A stretch of 34,093 nt of DNA from contig DAOTXN010000163.1 of assembly GCA_034435435.1 (NCBI GenBank), forward strand, positions 1-34,093, read 5' to 3'. Shown one piece after another: positions 6,849 to 14,306 of the stretch. Positions within the stretch are counted from its first letter, which is position 1, and the number at the start of each line of letters is the position of its first letter. The notes below the pieces were generated by a model. That model ran no database searches. It saw only the letters and a program-made list of their open reading frames with translations, and was not told the DNA's origin. The translations under genes and the position numbers were made by a program. Source of the stretch: DAOTXN01 sp034435435. Lineage in GTDB: Bacteria > Chloroflexota > Anaerolineae > S140-20.

Positions 6849-7871
6849 ATGAGTGGGCAGTCTGTGTACCCAAAAGTCGAGCTGCACGTGCACCTGGAAG
6901 GGAGCGTCAACGCTCGCACGCTGGTCGAACTGGCCCAATCGGGTCGTACGCCCCACGCCCTGCCCACCCTCGATCCCGATGCCCTGCGCGAGCAGCTCAT
7001 CTGCCGCGACTTTCGGGCCTTTCTCGACGTGTGGGATTGGCTGCGCGACCTGTGGTTGGCGCCGGAAAACCTGTTTGTGATGGTGCGCTCTTATCTGGAG
7101 CGCGCTGCTGCCCAAAATGTCACATACGTCGAGTTCCGCTTTAACGCCGCCGGCCCCGCCCGGCGGGGATTGCCGTTGTGGGCCGGGCTGGAGGCCACTG
7201 CCGCCGCCCGCCGCGAGGCCTTTGAAAATTGGGGCATCCGCTCCGGCCTGCTCATCGGGCACAGCCGCCACCGGCCCGCAGAGGGCGTCAGCACGGCCAT
7301 GGTCGCCGTCGAGGCCGTGGAAAAAGGGCTGGCCTGCGGCATTGACCTCAGCGGCGACGAGACGCGCTTTCCCGTTTCCTATTTTCGCGACGCTTTTACC
7401 CGCGCCCGCAGCGCCGGGCTGCGCATCACCGTGCACGCGGGCGAATGGGCCGGGCCGGAGAGCGTGTGGGGCGCCATTCGCCAGCTCTACGCCGAGCGCA
7501 TCGGGCACGGCGTGCGCTCGCAGGAAGACCCAGAGCTTGTGCGTTATCTGCGCGAGGAAGAGATCACGCTAGAGATATGCCCGACGTCCAACATCTGTAC
7601 CGGAGTGTTTGGCGCGTTAGCCGAGCATCCGCTGCGGCGGTATTACGAAGAAGGGCTAAAAGTGACGGTCAGCTCGGATGACCCGCCGCTGTTCGGCACC
7701 GACATCGAGCGCGAATATGCGTTGCTCGAATCGGCTTTTGGCTTTACGCCTGAGGAAATCGCCGAGGTGACGTTGAACGGCGTCGAGGCGGCCTTTGTGT
7801 CTGAGGACGAGCGGGAAGCGTTGCGGCGCGAGGTCGTCGAAGGCTACCGCGCGCTGGGTGTGAACATCTAA
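6849..7871 (+). CDS. Adenosine deaminase family protein
   Basis: This 340-residue metal-dependent aminohydrolase should deaminate adenosine or a related aminopurine nucleoside in purine salvage. The metal ligands H13 and H15 lie in ELHVHLEGS. H196 and the catalytic Glu199 lie in HAGE, the catalytic His in ERIGHGVR, and the last metal-ligand Asp pair D277-D278 in SSDDPP. The length matches the adenosine/adenine deaminase family. Family members also act on adenine or 6-aminodeoxyfutalosine, and sequence alone does not settle the substrate. The ATG at 6849 follows AAAGGA and a G-rich stretch; an ATG at 6841 is out of frame. The gene converges on the minus-strand gene ending at 7881 with only 9 bp between. 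Confidence 0.85.
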   Translation: MSGQSVYPKVELHVHLEGSVNARTLVELAQSGRTPHALPTLDPDALREQLICRDFRAFLDVWDWLRDLWLAPENLFVMVRSYLERAAAQNVTYVEFRFNAAGPARRGLPLWAGLEATAAARREAFENWGIRSGLLIGHSRHRPAEGVSTAMVAVEAVEKGLACGIDLSGDETRFPVSYFRDAFTRARSAGLRITVHAGEWAGPESVWGAIRQLYAERIGHGVRSQEDPELVRYLREEEITLEICPTSNICTGVFGALAEHPLRRYYEEGLKVTVSSDDPPLFGTDIEREYALLESAFGFTPEEIAEVTLNGVEAAFVSEDEREALRREVVEGYRALGVNI

Positions 7872-7880
7872 GTGATTTTG

Positions 7881-8372
7881 CTATCGCTCGTCGGCGTTGA
7901 TTGCCTTTTGGTTGCGCCGCAGCGCTTCGAATTGGCGTGAGATGAGCGCCTCCCGCCCGTCTACAAACCCTTCCACGCCAGCGCCGATGCCGCTCAATAT
8001 CAATTCTTCAATTTGTCGGCTGTTGCGCAGGTGCAAATCCGGCTCATTGCAGTAAGCTTCATCCACGACTTCCAGCAGCGCGTCGCGCAGGCACAGTCCC
8101 ACGGTCCGCAATTCGGCCACGGTCACGCCTTCGTGGCCGCGCTCGCGGCTGGCCGTCCAAATATAATCGGTCAGAGGCTTGGAGCTGTGCTGTGAGATGC
8201 CTTGCCAAAAGGCGTCAAACAATCGTTGCACCCGTCGTTCCAGCACCTCAGGCATGACGCGCCGATAGAACGGTCCTCCTCTTTCTCCAAGATCCAACAT
8301 CAACCGGCCCATAATTCGCTCGGCGTTTTGAGCCAACAGCTCTGTCAAAGAAATCGGATCATGCTCCTCCAT
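7881..8372 (-). CDS. Hypothetical all-helical protein, RsbRD-N-like
   Basis: This 163-residue protein is predicted to be mainly alpha-helical and soluble, with no catalytic motif that I recognise. The pattern of a leading helix (LTELLAQNAERIMGRLMLDL), a central RERGHEGVTVAELRTVGLCLRDALLEVV and a terminal helix resembles the sensory N-terminal domain of RsbR-type co-antagonists. That resemblance is weak. The ATG at 8372 was chosen over the in-frame GTG at 8384 because the G-rich GGGGGGAAAG lies directly before it. It sits downstream of greA and udg on the same strand, 64 bp after udg. Function unknown. Confidence 0.65.
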   Translation of the reverse strand: MEEHDPISLTELLAQNAERIMGRLMLDLGERGGPFYRRVMPEVLERRVQRLFDAFWQGISQHSSKPLTDYIWTASRERGHEGVTVAELRTVGLCLRDALLEVVDEAYCNEPDLHLRNSRQIEELILSGIGAGVEGFVDGREALISRQFEALRRNQKAINADER

Positions 8373-8400
8373 CTTTCCCCCCACTTTGAAAAGCCCTCGA

Positions 8401-8421
8401 TGTTGGCGAATTCGGCCAACA
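8401..8421. other. Small palindrome upstream of the hypothetical gene
   Basis: The arms TGTTGGC (8401-8407) and GCCAACA (8415-8421) flank a 7-base centre containing GAATTC. It lies in the 64-bp gap between udg and the hypothetical gene. It could be an operator or a weak hairpin; nothing else supports a role. Confidence 0.3.
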
Positions 8422-8436
8422 CGACCAATCCAAGGG

Positions 8437-9045
8437 TCACAGCGCCAGATCCTCCCGCAGTTGCTTCAAAATCGCCACGGCCTGAGCCACCTGCGCCTGA
8501 TGTTGGAGGCGATTGAGCCACAGGCTCGCGCCCGATGGGTGGGGCAGTGGCACAATATAGCGGCCTTGCCCGTCCCGTGTGGATGTACCTACCACGTCTA
8601 TCAGTTTGAGCTTGCGCTCGTAGAACAACTCCATCGCCAGCCGACCTACTGGCACGATCACCTCCGGGTTGAGCAGCGCCAGCTCGCGGTCGAGGAAAGG
8701 CCGACACAATTCCTGTTCTATGCGTGAAGGAGCGCGATCTCCTTTGCTTCCATGTCCTTTACCAGGATAACACTTGGTGACGGCGGTCATGTAGTGGCGG
8801 GCGCGAAAGTCTTTTTCCTCCCACCCGGCCTCGGCCAGCCATTGAAAGAGTCGCGTGCCCGATGCGCCGTTAAAAGGGCGCTTGACCTGCGCTTCGGTCA
8901 CGCCGGGCGCCTGGCCGATGATCATCACCCGCGCCGAGGTCGAGCCGGAAAAGACCGCGCCGGGGACAATGTCGTACCCGGCGGCGAGGCATTTTTGGCA
9001 CATCCGCATCTCGCTATGCAGGCGATCCAAGAACTGATGACTCAT
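8437..9045 (-). CDS. Family 4-like uracil-DNA glycosylase (4Fe-4S)
   Basis: This 202-residue base-excision repair enzyme should remove uracil from DNA. Four Cys suited to a 4Fe-4S cluster are C16 and C19 (CQKC), C92 (TKCYPG) and C114 (ELCRPF). Motif 1 is GQAPGVTE at 44-51, with Gln45 where many family 4 enzymes have Glu. The second active-site motif is PHPSG at 168-172. The length is normal for the family. The start overlaps the end of greA by 4 bp, so the two are probably translationally coupled. The Gln variant occurs in related subfamilies, so the subfamily is less certain than the overall class. Confidence 0.88.
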   Translation of the reverse strand: MSHQFLDRLHSEMRMCQKCLAAGYDIVPGAVFSGSTSARVMIIGQAPGVTEAQVKRPFNGASGTRLFQWLAEAGWEEKDFRARHYMTAVTKCYPGKGHGSKGDRAPSRIEQELCRPFLDRELALLNPEVIVPVGRLAMELFYERKLKLIDVVGTSTRDGQGRYIVPLPHPSGASLWLNRLQHQAQVAQAVAILKQLREDLAL

Positions 9046-9515
9046 TCGATAGCAGTGATTTCAAAGACGATTTGTCCCGAGGGCGCTTTTACCGTCACCC
9101 GCTCGCCGACTTTGCGCGACAGGAGCGCCCGGCCCATGGGCGATTCGTTGGAAATGCGCCCGTTCGCCGGGTCCGCTTCGGCCGCGCCGACGATGACAAA
9201 GACCTCGACATCCTCTTCTCCTTCTTCGATCACCGTCACCTGGCTGCCCAACTCTACCCGCTCTTTTGGCCCGTGGTTCGTCTCGATGATGACCGCATCC
9301 AGCAGCATACCCTCCAGCTCGCGGATGCGCCCCTCGACAAAGCCCTGTTCTTCTTTGGCGGTCTGATAATCGGCATTCTCGGACAGGTCGCCTTGTTGGA
9401 TAGCGTGGTGCAACCGCTCGGCCAGCGCCGGGCGCTTGACCTGGATGAGATGCTCCAATTCCTGGCGCAGTTTTTCCACACCCTCGCGCGTCAGATAAAC
9501 TGTGTTTTGCTCCAT
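9042..9515 (-). CDS. greA: Transcription elongation factor GreA
   Basis: This 157-residue factor rescues backtracked RNA polymerase by stimulating cleavage of the transcript end. The N-terminal coiled coil carries the signature GDLSENADYQTAKEEQ with the acidic tip residues. It is followed by an FKBP-like C-terminal domain (NESPMGRALLSRKVGERVTVKAPSG). The ATG at 9515 gives the usual family length and has GAGG six bases upstream; an in-frame ATG at 9527 would add four residues. It is preceded by a 23-codon ORF that overlaps the 9527 ATG, and is followed by the overlapping uracil-DNA glycosylase gene. Confidence 0.95.
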   Translation of the reverse strand: MEQNTVYLTREGVEKLRQELEHLIQVKRPALAERLHHAIQQGDLSENADYQTAKEEQGFVEGRIRELEGMLLDAVIIETNHGPKERVELGSQVTVIEEGEEDVEVFVIVGAAEADPANGRISNESPMGRALLSRKVGERVTVKAPSGQIVFEITAIE

Positions 9516-9523
9516 AAACGGCC

Positions 9524-9595
9524 TCATTTTGATTCCAGCGTTTCAATGCCCCGCGCGATATCACTCAAAAATCCTGTTAACTGTGGCTTTTCCAT
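9524..9595 (-). CDS. Possible 23-residue leaderless upstream ORF of greA
   Basis: On the minus strand an ATG at 9595 opens a 23-codon ORF (MEKPQLTGFLSD...) ending in TGA at 9524. The TGA overlaps the alternative greA ATG at 9527 in an ATGA arrangement. Its ATG is only eight bases after a perfect TATAAT, so the transcript should begin at or next to the start codon. No Shine-Dalgarno is present. Translation has not been shown; the coupling geometry is the only support. Confidence 0.4.
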   Translation of the reverse strand: MEKPQLTGFLSDIARGIETLESK

Positions 9596-9603
9596 GGGGG
9601 CTA

Positions 9604-9612
9604 ATTATAACA
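9604..9612 (-). promoter_or_regulatory. Extended -10 promoter of the greA operon
   Basis: The minus strand reads TGT then TATAAT (9612-9604), an extended -10 with a perfect hexamer. No convincing -35 lies 17 bp upstream. It overlaps the last bases of the UroD-like gene. Confidence 0.55.
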
Positions 9613-10789
9613 CATTTCGCTCCCGGCGGGTCGTATACAGCGCCAGGATGTTTTCCAACGGCGTGTCGGCCTGGATGTAATGGGCCGAGGTGCACACGTA
9701 GCCGCCGCCCGCCCCCAGCACCCGGCAGCACTCGCGCACCTCGGCTTGCACGTCGGCGGGCGCGCCGTGGGGCAGCGTGTGCTGAATGTCCACGCCGCCG
9801 TGAAAGGCCAATCGCTCGCCGAACTCGCGCTTGATGCGTGGCAAGTCCATCCCCGCGGCGCGGGGTTGTAGCGGGTTCAGCACGTCAATACCCATCTTGT
9901 CGGCGAACGCGCCGATGAGCGGATAGACCGCCCCGCACGAGTGGTACATAATCTTGACCGGATAGCGGCGGATGGCGGCGTTGAGCCGCCGGTGACGGGG
10001 CAGGATGAATTCGCGCCACATCTGCGGCGACAGCATCAACCCACTCTGCATGCCCACATCGTCAAAAGTGTAGACCATGTCCAGCAGCCCACCGGCCGCG
10101 TCCAGCACGCGGGTCACGTTGACGATGTACAGGTCGGTGAAACAATCCATGATGGCGCACGGCACTTGGGGGCGCTGCTTCAGGTCAATCAGAAAGCGGT
10201 CCAGCCCGTACAGCCCCCACGCCCACTCAAAGATGCCGCCCACCTCGTAGCGGACGTGATACGGCGCGTCACGATTCAGGGCGAGGATTTTGGCCTTGAG
10301 AGCGCGCGTGTCCCAATGGGATGGGTCAGGCCAGCCCTCCCACGTCTCCACGTCGGCGACGGTTTGCGCATGGGCCAGCGGAAAACTGGCGTACTCGTCG
10401 TAGGTGCAAAAATCGTTCGTGACTTTGCGGCGGTGCGTGCCCCAGGCGTCAAAGTAGCTGCCGTCGGGCTGGATGCGCGGGGCCGGGCCGATGTAATCGG
10501 GAGCGACCAGGCGACAATCCACTCCCAGCAGGCGCAGCACCGCTTCATCGGTCTCGACGCCCAGATAGGCTCGCAGCGCCGCGCACACCTCTGGCACGGC
10601 CCAAAAGTCAAAAGGAACCCGATCGGGTTCTTCATGTGCAATAGCAGCCTGCACGCGCTCGCGGGGTGTCATGGTCCCCGAGCCGGGTCGGCCGTAGTGA
10701 CTTTCCAGATAGGCCCGCCGCCCAGCCGCGGCTTGGAGGTCCTTAAGGATGGCGCTAGATGTCATGGGCGCCGAGTTGGAAATGGGCAA
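9605..10789 (-). CDS. Uroporphyrinogen decarboxylase-like (URO-D superfamily) protein
   Basis: This 394-residue protein has the URO-D fold shared by HemE and the MtaA/CmuA methyltransferases. Family-like features are MTPRERVQAAIAHEEPDRVPFDFW near the N-terminus, SPQMWREFILPRHRRL, the MYHSCGAVYPLIGAF metal-site-like segment, and FHGGVDIQHTLPHG followed by GGYVCTSAHYIQADTP. It is more like the uncharacterised methyltransferase-like branch than true HemE. A TTG start at 10789 is preferred: AAGGAG stands five bases upstream and overlaps the permease stop codon. The ATG at 10765 has no ribosome-binding site. It is last in an operon with a kinase and an ABC exporter. Substrate unknown. Confidence 0.75.
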   Translation of the reverse strand: MPISNSAPMTSSAILKDLQAAAGRRAYLESHYGRPGSGTMTPRERVQAAIAHEEPDRVPFDFWAVPEVCAALRAYLGVETDEAVLRLLGVDCRLVAPDYIGPAPRIQPDGSYFDAWGTHRRKVTNDFCTYDEYASFPLAHAQTVADVETWEGWPDPSHWDTRALKAKILALNRDAPYHVRYEVGGIFEWAWGLYGLDRFLIDLKQRPQVPCAIMDCFTDLYIVNVTRVLDAAGGLLDMVYTFDDVGMQSGLMLSPQMWREFILPRHRRLNAAIRRYPVKIMYHSCGAVYPLIGAFADKMGIDVLNPLQPRAAGMDLPRIKREFGERLAFHGGVDIQHTLPHGAPADVQAEVRECCRVLGAGGGYVCTSAHYIQADTPLENILALYTTRRERNVL

Positions 10790-10791
10790 GA

Positions 10792-11895
10792 TTACTCCTT
10801 GCGCTGCATCTGCAGCCGGTGAAAGACAAACACGCCGGCGACAAAGTACAGCCCCGAGAGGAGGGCCGTTGCCAACAGACGAAAGCCGATCTCGCGTAGC
10901 CCAAAGCCATAGCTCAGCACGTGCTGCAAGGCCATAAAGCCGTGCGTGGCGGGGAAAACGTCGAACAAGTCGATTTGATGATCGGCCAGCGTGAACATAG
11001 TGATAGGGGGAAGTTGGAAGAATGCCCCCGACAGAAAAACCTGGAGCATCGTGAGCGTGCTGCCTACATTAGCGGCTTCGCTGTCGTTTTTGGAAAAGCA
11101 GGCCACGATCAATCCCTGGCCGATGGCCGAAAAACTCATCACTAACCCGACCAAAAGGGCGACCGCCAGCGAACCCTGATTATGAAAGCCCATGGCCAGC
11201 GCGGTGAGAAACACAATCACAACCTGGGTCGCCGCGACGACCAGTTGAGCCAGGCTGACCCCGGCCAATAAGTCTATGGCGCGCATGCGCGTGAGGCGCA
11301 GGCGGCGCAGCGTCTTCCAGCGCATCTCCCGCGCCACCAGCATGGCCGTCTGAGGGATGAGCATCAACAGAGCGAAAATCATCATTCCCGGCGCGTACAG
11401 GTCGAACTCGGTGCGCGGGCCTGCGGCGACCAGCGCCGACGCTTCCACTTGCATTACTTGAGGCCGGCCAGCTACACGGTCGGCGTAGCGATTGACGGCG
11501 GCGTCGAGGAGCGTGCTGGCGCGGTGAAAACGGGGATACAGCGCGTCGCCGACGATGGTAGCGGCCAGTTGACCGGCGACGCCCGTCTCGAGCGCCAGCA
11601 GCGCCGTGGCCTTTCGGTCTTTGAGGGCAGCTTGGGCGGCCGCGCGGTCGGTCGTGTAGGTGATCTCAAAAACCGGGGCCCCGTCGGGGTAGCGTTGCGC
11701 TTTTAGCTCTTCGACCAGCGCCGCGTTGGCGTCGGCGCCCATCACCCACACGCCATAGGTCACTTGCAATGGCGCGGTGTAGGTAACAGCCGTGATACCT
11801 ACAAAGATGAATGGTAGCGCCAACTCTAGGAGTAGCAGTTGAGGCTCGCGCAGGATTTCGAGCAGGCTCTTGCGGGCAATCAGCCAGGCTCTCAT
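10792..11895 (-). CDS. ABC-2 type transporter permease
   Basis: This 367-residue membrane protein has the layout of ABC-2/DrrB-type exporter permeases. One N-terminal membrane segment (LLLLELALPFIFVGITAVTY) is followed by an extracytoplasmic region of about 130 residues and then five C-terminal membrane segments from about residue 170. GAFFQLPPITMF resembles the conserved stretch of the family. The ATG overlaps the end of the ATPase gene by 4 bp, so the two form one exporter. The substrate cannot be read; antibiotic, lipid and polysaccharide exporters all share this fold. Confidence 0.88.
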   Translation of the reverse strand: MRAWLIARKSLLEILREPQLLLLELALPFIFVGITAVTYTAPLQVTYGVWVMGADANAALVEELKAQRYPDGAPVFEITYTTDRAAAQAALKDRKATALLALETGVAGQLAATIVGDALYPRFHRASTLLDAAVNRYADRVAGRPQVMQVEASALVAAGPRTEFDLYAPGMMIFALLMLIPQTAMLVAREMRWKTLRRLRLTRMRAIDLLAGVSLAQLVVAATQVVIVFLTALAMGFHNQGSLAVALLVGLVMSFSAIGQGLIVACFSKNDSEAANVGSTLTMLQVFLSGAFFQLPPITMFTLADHQIDLFDVFPATHGFMALQHVLSYGFGLREIGFRLLATALLSGLYFVAGVFVFHRLQMQRKE

Positions 11896-12839
11896 TCACG
11901 CAGTCCTCGCCCGGTCAGTTGGATGAACACGTCTTCCAGCGTGTTTTCGCGCACGCGCACCTCGCCTGGCGACACGCCTGTAGATTCCAGCGCGGCGAGG
12001 ATGGCGGGCAGCTTGCTCACGGCGTTCAGGGCGCGCACCGACAGCGTGCTGCGGTTCCCGTCGAGCCAGACGCGCCGCACCAGCCCGGCCAACGCCTCTC
12101 GCACCGGCCCGTCGTCAACGAGGGGGCCGCTCAGGCCGATTTCGATCACGTCGCCTTCGCCCACCTGGCGCTTGAGGGCCTGGGGGGTATCGAGCACCAG
12201 CAATTGGCCGTGGTCGATGATGGCTACCCGGTCGGCGACGCGCTCGGCCTCGTCCATGTTGTGGGTGGTCAGGATGACGGTTTTTTGGCGGGCCAACGAC
12301 TGGATATACTCGCGCACCTTGACGCGACTCTGCGGGTCCAGCCCGGCCTCCGGCTCGTCGAGCACCGCGATTTCGGGGTCGTGGACCAGCGCCATACACA
12401 GGTTGAGTCGGCGCTGCATACCCCCCGACAGCGTGCGAGCTTGTTGGTTGCGCTTGTCCGACAGCCCCATCTCGTCCAGCAATCGCTCGGCGCGCCGGCG
12501 GGCCTCGCGCCCCGGCACGTCGTACATTTGAGCGATGAACTGGAGCTGTTCCAGGCACGTGAGCCGCTCCCACAGCACGATGTCCTGGGGACACACCCCC
12601 ACACGTGCGCGCACGTCGGCGCTGCCTTCATCCACGCGGACGCCGTGGACGAGGACCTGCCCGGCGTCAGGTTTGAGCAAGCCGCACATCATATTGATCG
12701 AGGTGGTTTTGCCCGCGCCGTTCGGCCCCAAAAAGCCCAAGACTTCCCCCTCATATACCTCCAAAGTGAGGTCCTTGACGGCAGTCAAGTCGCCGTAGCG
12801 TTTGGTCAGGCCGATGGTTTGCAGGACGACGTCCGACAT
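11892..12839 (-). CDS. ABC-2 type transporter ATP-binding protein
   Basis: This 315-residue ATPase powers the adjacent permease. Walker A is GPNGAGKTT, the Q-loop region is VCPQD, the signature is LSGGMQRRLN, Walker B is IAVLDEPEAGLDP and the H-loop is LTTHNMDEAE. The C-terminal ~85 residues form the accessory domain common in DrrA-like ATPases. Glu replaces the more usual Thr in the DEPT-like stretch (DEPEAGLDP). The gene starts inside the 3' end of the histidine kinase gene, with a 34-bp overlap in another frame, and ends overlapping the permease start. Confidence 0.93.
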   Translation of the reverse strand: MSDVVLQTIGLTKRYGDLTAVKDLTLEVYEGEVLGFLGPNGAGKTTSINMMCGLLKPDAGQVLVHGVRVDEGSADVRARVGVCPQDIVLWERLTCLEQLQFIAQMYDVPGREARRRAERLLDEMGLSDKRNQQARTLSGGMQRRLNLCMALVHDPEIAVLDEPEAGLDPQSRVKVREYIQSLARQKTVILTTHNMDEAERVADRVAIIDHGQLLVLDTPQALKRQVGEGDVIEIGLSGPLVDDGPVREALAGLVRRVWLDGNRSTLSVRALNAVSKLPAILAALESTGVSPGEVRVRENTLEDVFIQLTGRGLRE

Positions 12840-14227
12840 GATGCACTCTTGGCGTCAGCGAGAGGAATCGTAAAATAAAAGGTGCTGCCTGAAGCGTTGG
12901 GCAGAGTAGGACTGTGCACCCACACCTGGCCGCCGTGTCCTTCTACAATCTGTTTGACGATGGCCAGGCCCAGGCCCGTTCCTTCAAAGCGGCGCGTGAT
13001 GGTGCTGTCCACCTGGTAAAAGCGCTCAAAGATACGCTCGTGCTCGGCAGGCGGTATACCGATGCCCTCGTCGGCCACCGCCACCTGTGCGACCCCGTCC
13101 ATCCGGCAGGCGCTCAGGGTGATGACGCCGCCGTCAGGGCTGAACTTGGTCGCATTGCTCAGCAGGTTGTCGAAAATTTCGGTCAGGCGACGGGCATTCC
13201 CACGAACGACCAGCGCGTCATCCGGCAGATCGAGACAAAGCCGGATACCTTGTTCACGCGCCAATGCCTCGGCGCCGGACACCGCTTGGCGCGTCAGTTC
13301 GGTCAGCGAGAGTTCAATCATCTCGTCTGGAGGCGGCTGCCCCCGCTGCAACGACACGATGTCTCGTACCAGATCGACCAGTAACTCGGTCTTGCCGGCC
13401 ACCACTTTTAATTTTTCGCGCTGCAAATCGGTCAGTTGACCCAGGCTTCCTTCGAGCATCAGCTCGATATAGCCGCGAATAAAGAGCAGGGGAGTGCGCA
13501 GCTCGTGCGACACGCTCTGGACGAGTGCGGTTTTTTGACAGTCCAATTCCTGAAGTTCATCGTAAGCTGCATTCAAGTGCTGTGTGCGCTCTTGCAGCTC
13601 GACATACAGCCGGGCGTTCTCGGTCATTTGCTGGGCTAAAGAGGTGTGGATCTCGAGGCGCTGTTGCCCCAGCTCGCCGGCGATCATGGCAACGATGGCC
13701 ATCACTGCGTCATAGACTATCAAGCGGTTGATTTCTGCGCCGCTCAGCGGCCACGTACCCAACGCGACGCCGAGCAGCGCCGCCGTCACCAGCCCCCAAC
13801 CCTTCCACGCGCCGCGCCGTCCGTGGCGCAGACTGGCCGACAGAATGTCCTCGACGTACAAAGGGATCAGTGGGCTGGACAAACCGTCGGAGAGCAAGAT
13901 GGCCATGGTATAGGCCGTCAAATTGATCACACGCAGGATCGGGTTGACCACGTTCGGCCACAGGCCACGGCGCAGCAAGGCGTTTCCCGTCACGTGCGCC
14001 CCCAGCACGCACGCCACGATAATAAAGAAGGGCAGAAAATCTATGCCGCTCAACACCGACACAGCCAGGGCCACGCCAAACATCAGCGCCGACCCGACGA
14101 CGGGAAAACGCATTCCCAACGGCGGAAGGCGTCCGGTCATCACCTGCGGGGATGGCTGGGCAAGTCGCGGCGCAACCTCCGGCGGGGTTATCATTTGAGA
14201 AGTGCTGGGAGCTTTCAAGTTTTCCAC
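12806..14227 (-). CDS. Membrane sensor histidine kinase
   Basis: This 473-residue kinase has five or six hydrophobic segments in its first ~200 residues, with little exposed sensor domain. A coiled coil (LQERTQHLNAAYDELQELD) joins them to HisKA with His241 in SVSHELRTPL. The ATPase domain shows LLSNATKFSPDGG, DEGIGIP and GTGLGLAIV. The GTG at 14227 was chosen: AGGAG lies seven bases upstream, and the further ATG at 14257 falls inside the predicted -10, so it cannot be on the transcript. It heads the kinase-ABC exporter-UroD operon. No response regulator is encoded nearby. It may sense membrane state or the exported compound; that is inference. Confidence 0.9.
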   Translation of the reverse strand: MENLKAPSTSQMITPPEVAPRLAQPSPQVMTGRLPPLGMRFPVVGSALMFGVALAVSVLSGIDFLPFFIIVACVLGAHVTGNALLRRGLWPNVVNPILRVINLTAYTMAILLSDGLSSPLIPLYVEDILSASLRHGRRGAWKGWGLVTAALLGVALGTWPLSGAEINRLIVYDAVMAIVAMIAGELGQQRLEIHTSLAQQMTENARLYVELQERTQHLNAAYDELQELDCQKTALVQSVSHELRTPLLFIRGYIELMLEGSLGQLTDLQREKLKVVAGKTELLVDLVRDIVSLQRGQPPPDEMIELSLTELTRQAVSGAEALAREQGIRLCLDLPDDALVVRGNARRLTEIFDNLLSNATKFSPDGGVITLSACRMDGVAQVAVADEGIGIPPAEHERIFERFYQVDSTITRRFEGTGLGLAIVKQIVEGHGGQVWVHSPTLPNASGSTFYFTIPLADAKSASCRTSSCKPSA

Positions 14228-14247
14228 ACTGCATCTCCTGGAAAAAA

Positions 14248-14276
14248 AGTATAACATCTTATACCGGCTTTGACAA
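14248..14276 (-). promoter_or_regulatory. Promoter of the histidine kinase-ABC operon
   Basis: On the minus strand the -35 is TTGTCA (14276-14271), the spacer is 17 bp and the -10 is TATACT (14253-14248) with TGT before it. Its -35 overlaps the -35 of the divergent tgt promoter, so the two promoters share the polymerase-binding face and may compete. Confidence 0.65.
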
Positions 14277-14297
14277 CCGCCCCCAGACCGTTATAAT
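14270..14297 (+). promoter_or_regulatory. Consensus sigma70 promoter of tgt
   Basis: The -35 is a perfect TTGACA (14270-14275), the spacer is 16 bp and the -10 is a perfect TATAAT (14292-14297). Only nine bases separate the -10 from the tgt ATG at 14307, which leaves room for a leader of only two or three bases. Confidence 0.8.
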
Positions 14298-14306
14298 GGC
14301 AGCGCA

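Noticed and set aside
14228..14257. ATG at 14257 as the histidine kinase start
   Set aside because: It overlaps the predicted -10 of its own promoter and would lie upstream of the transcript start. The GTG at 14227 has a good Shine-Dalgarno.
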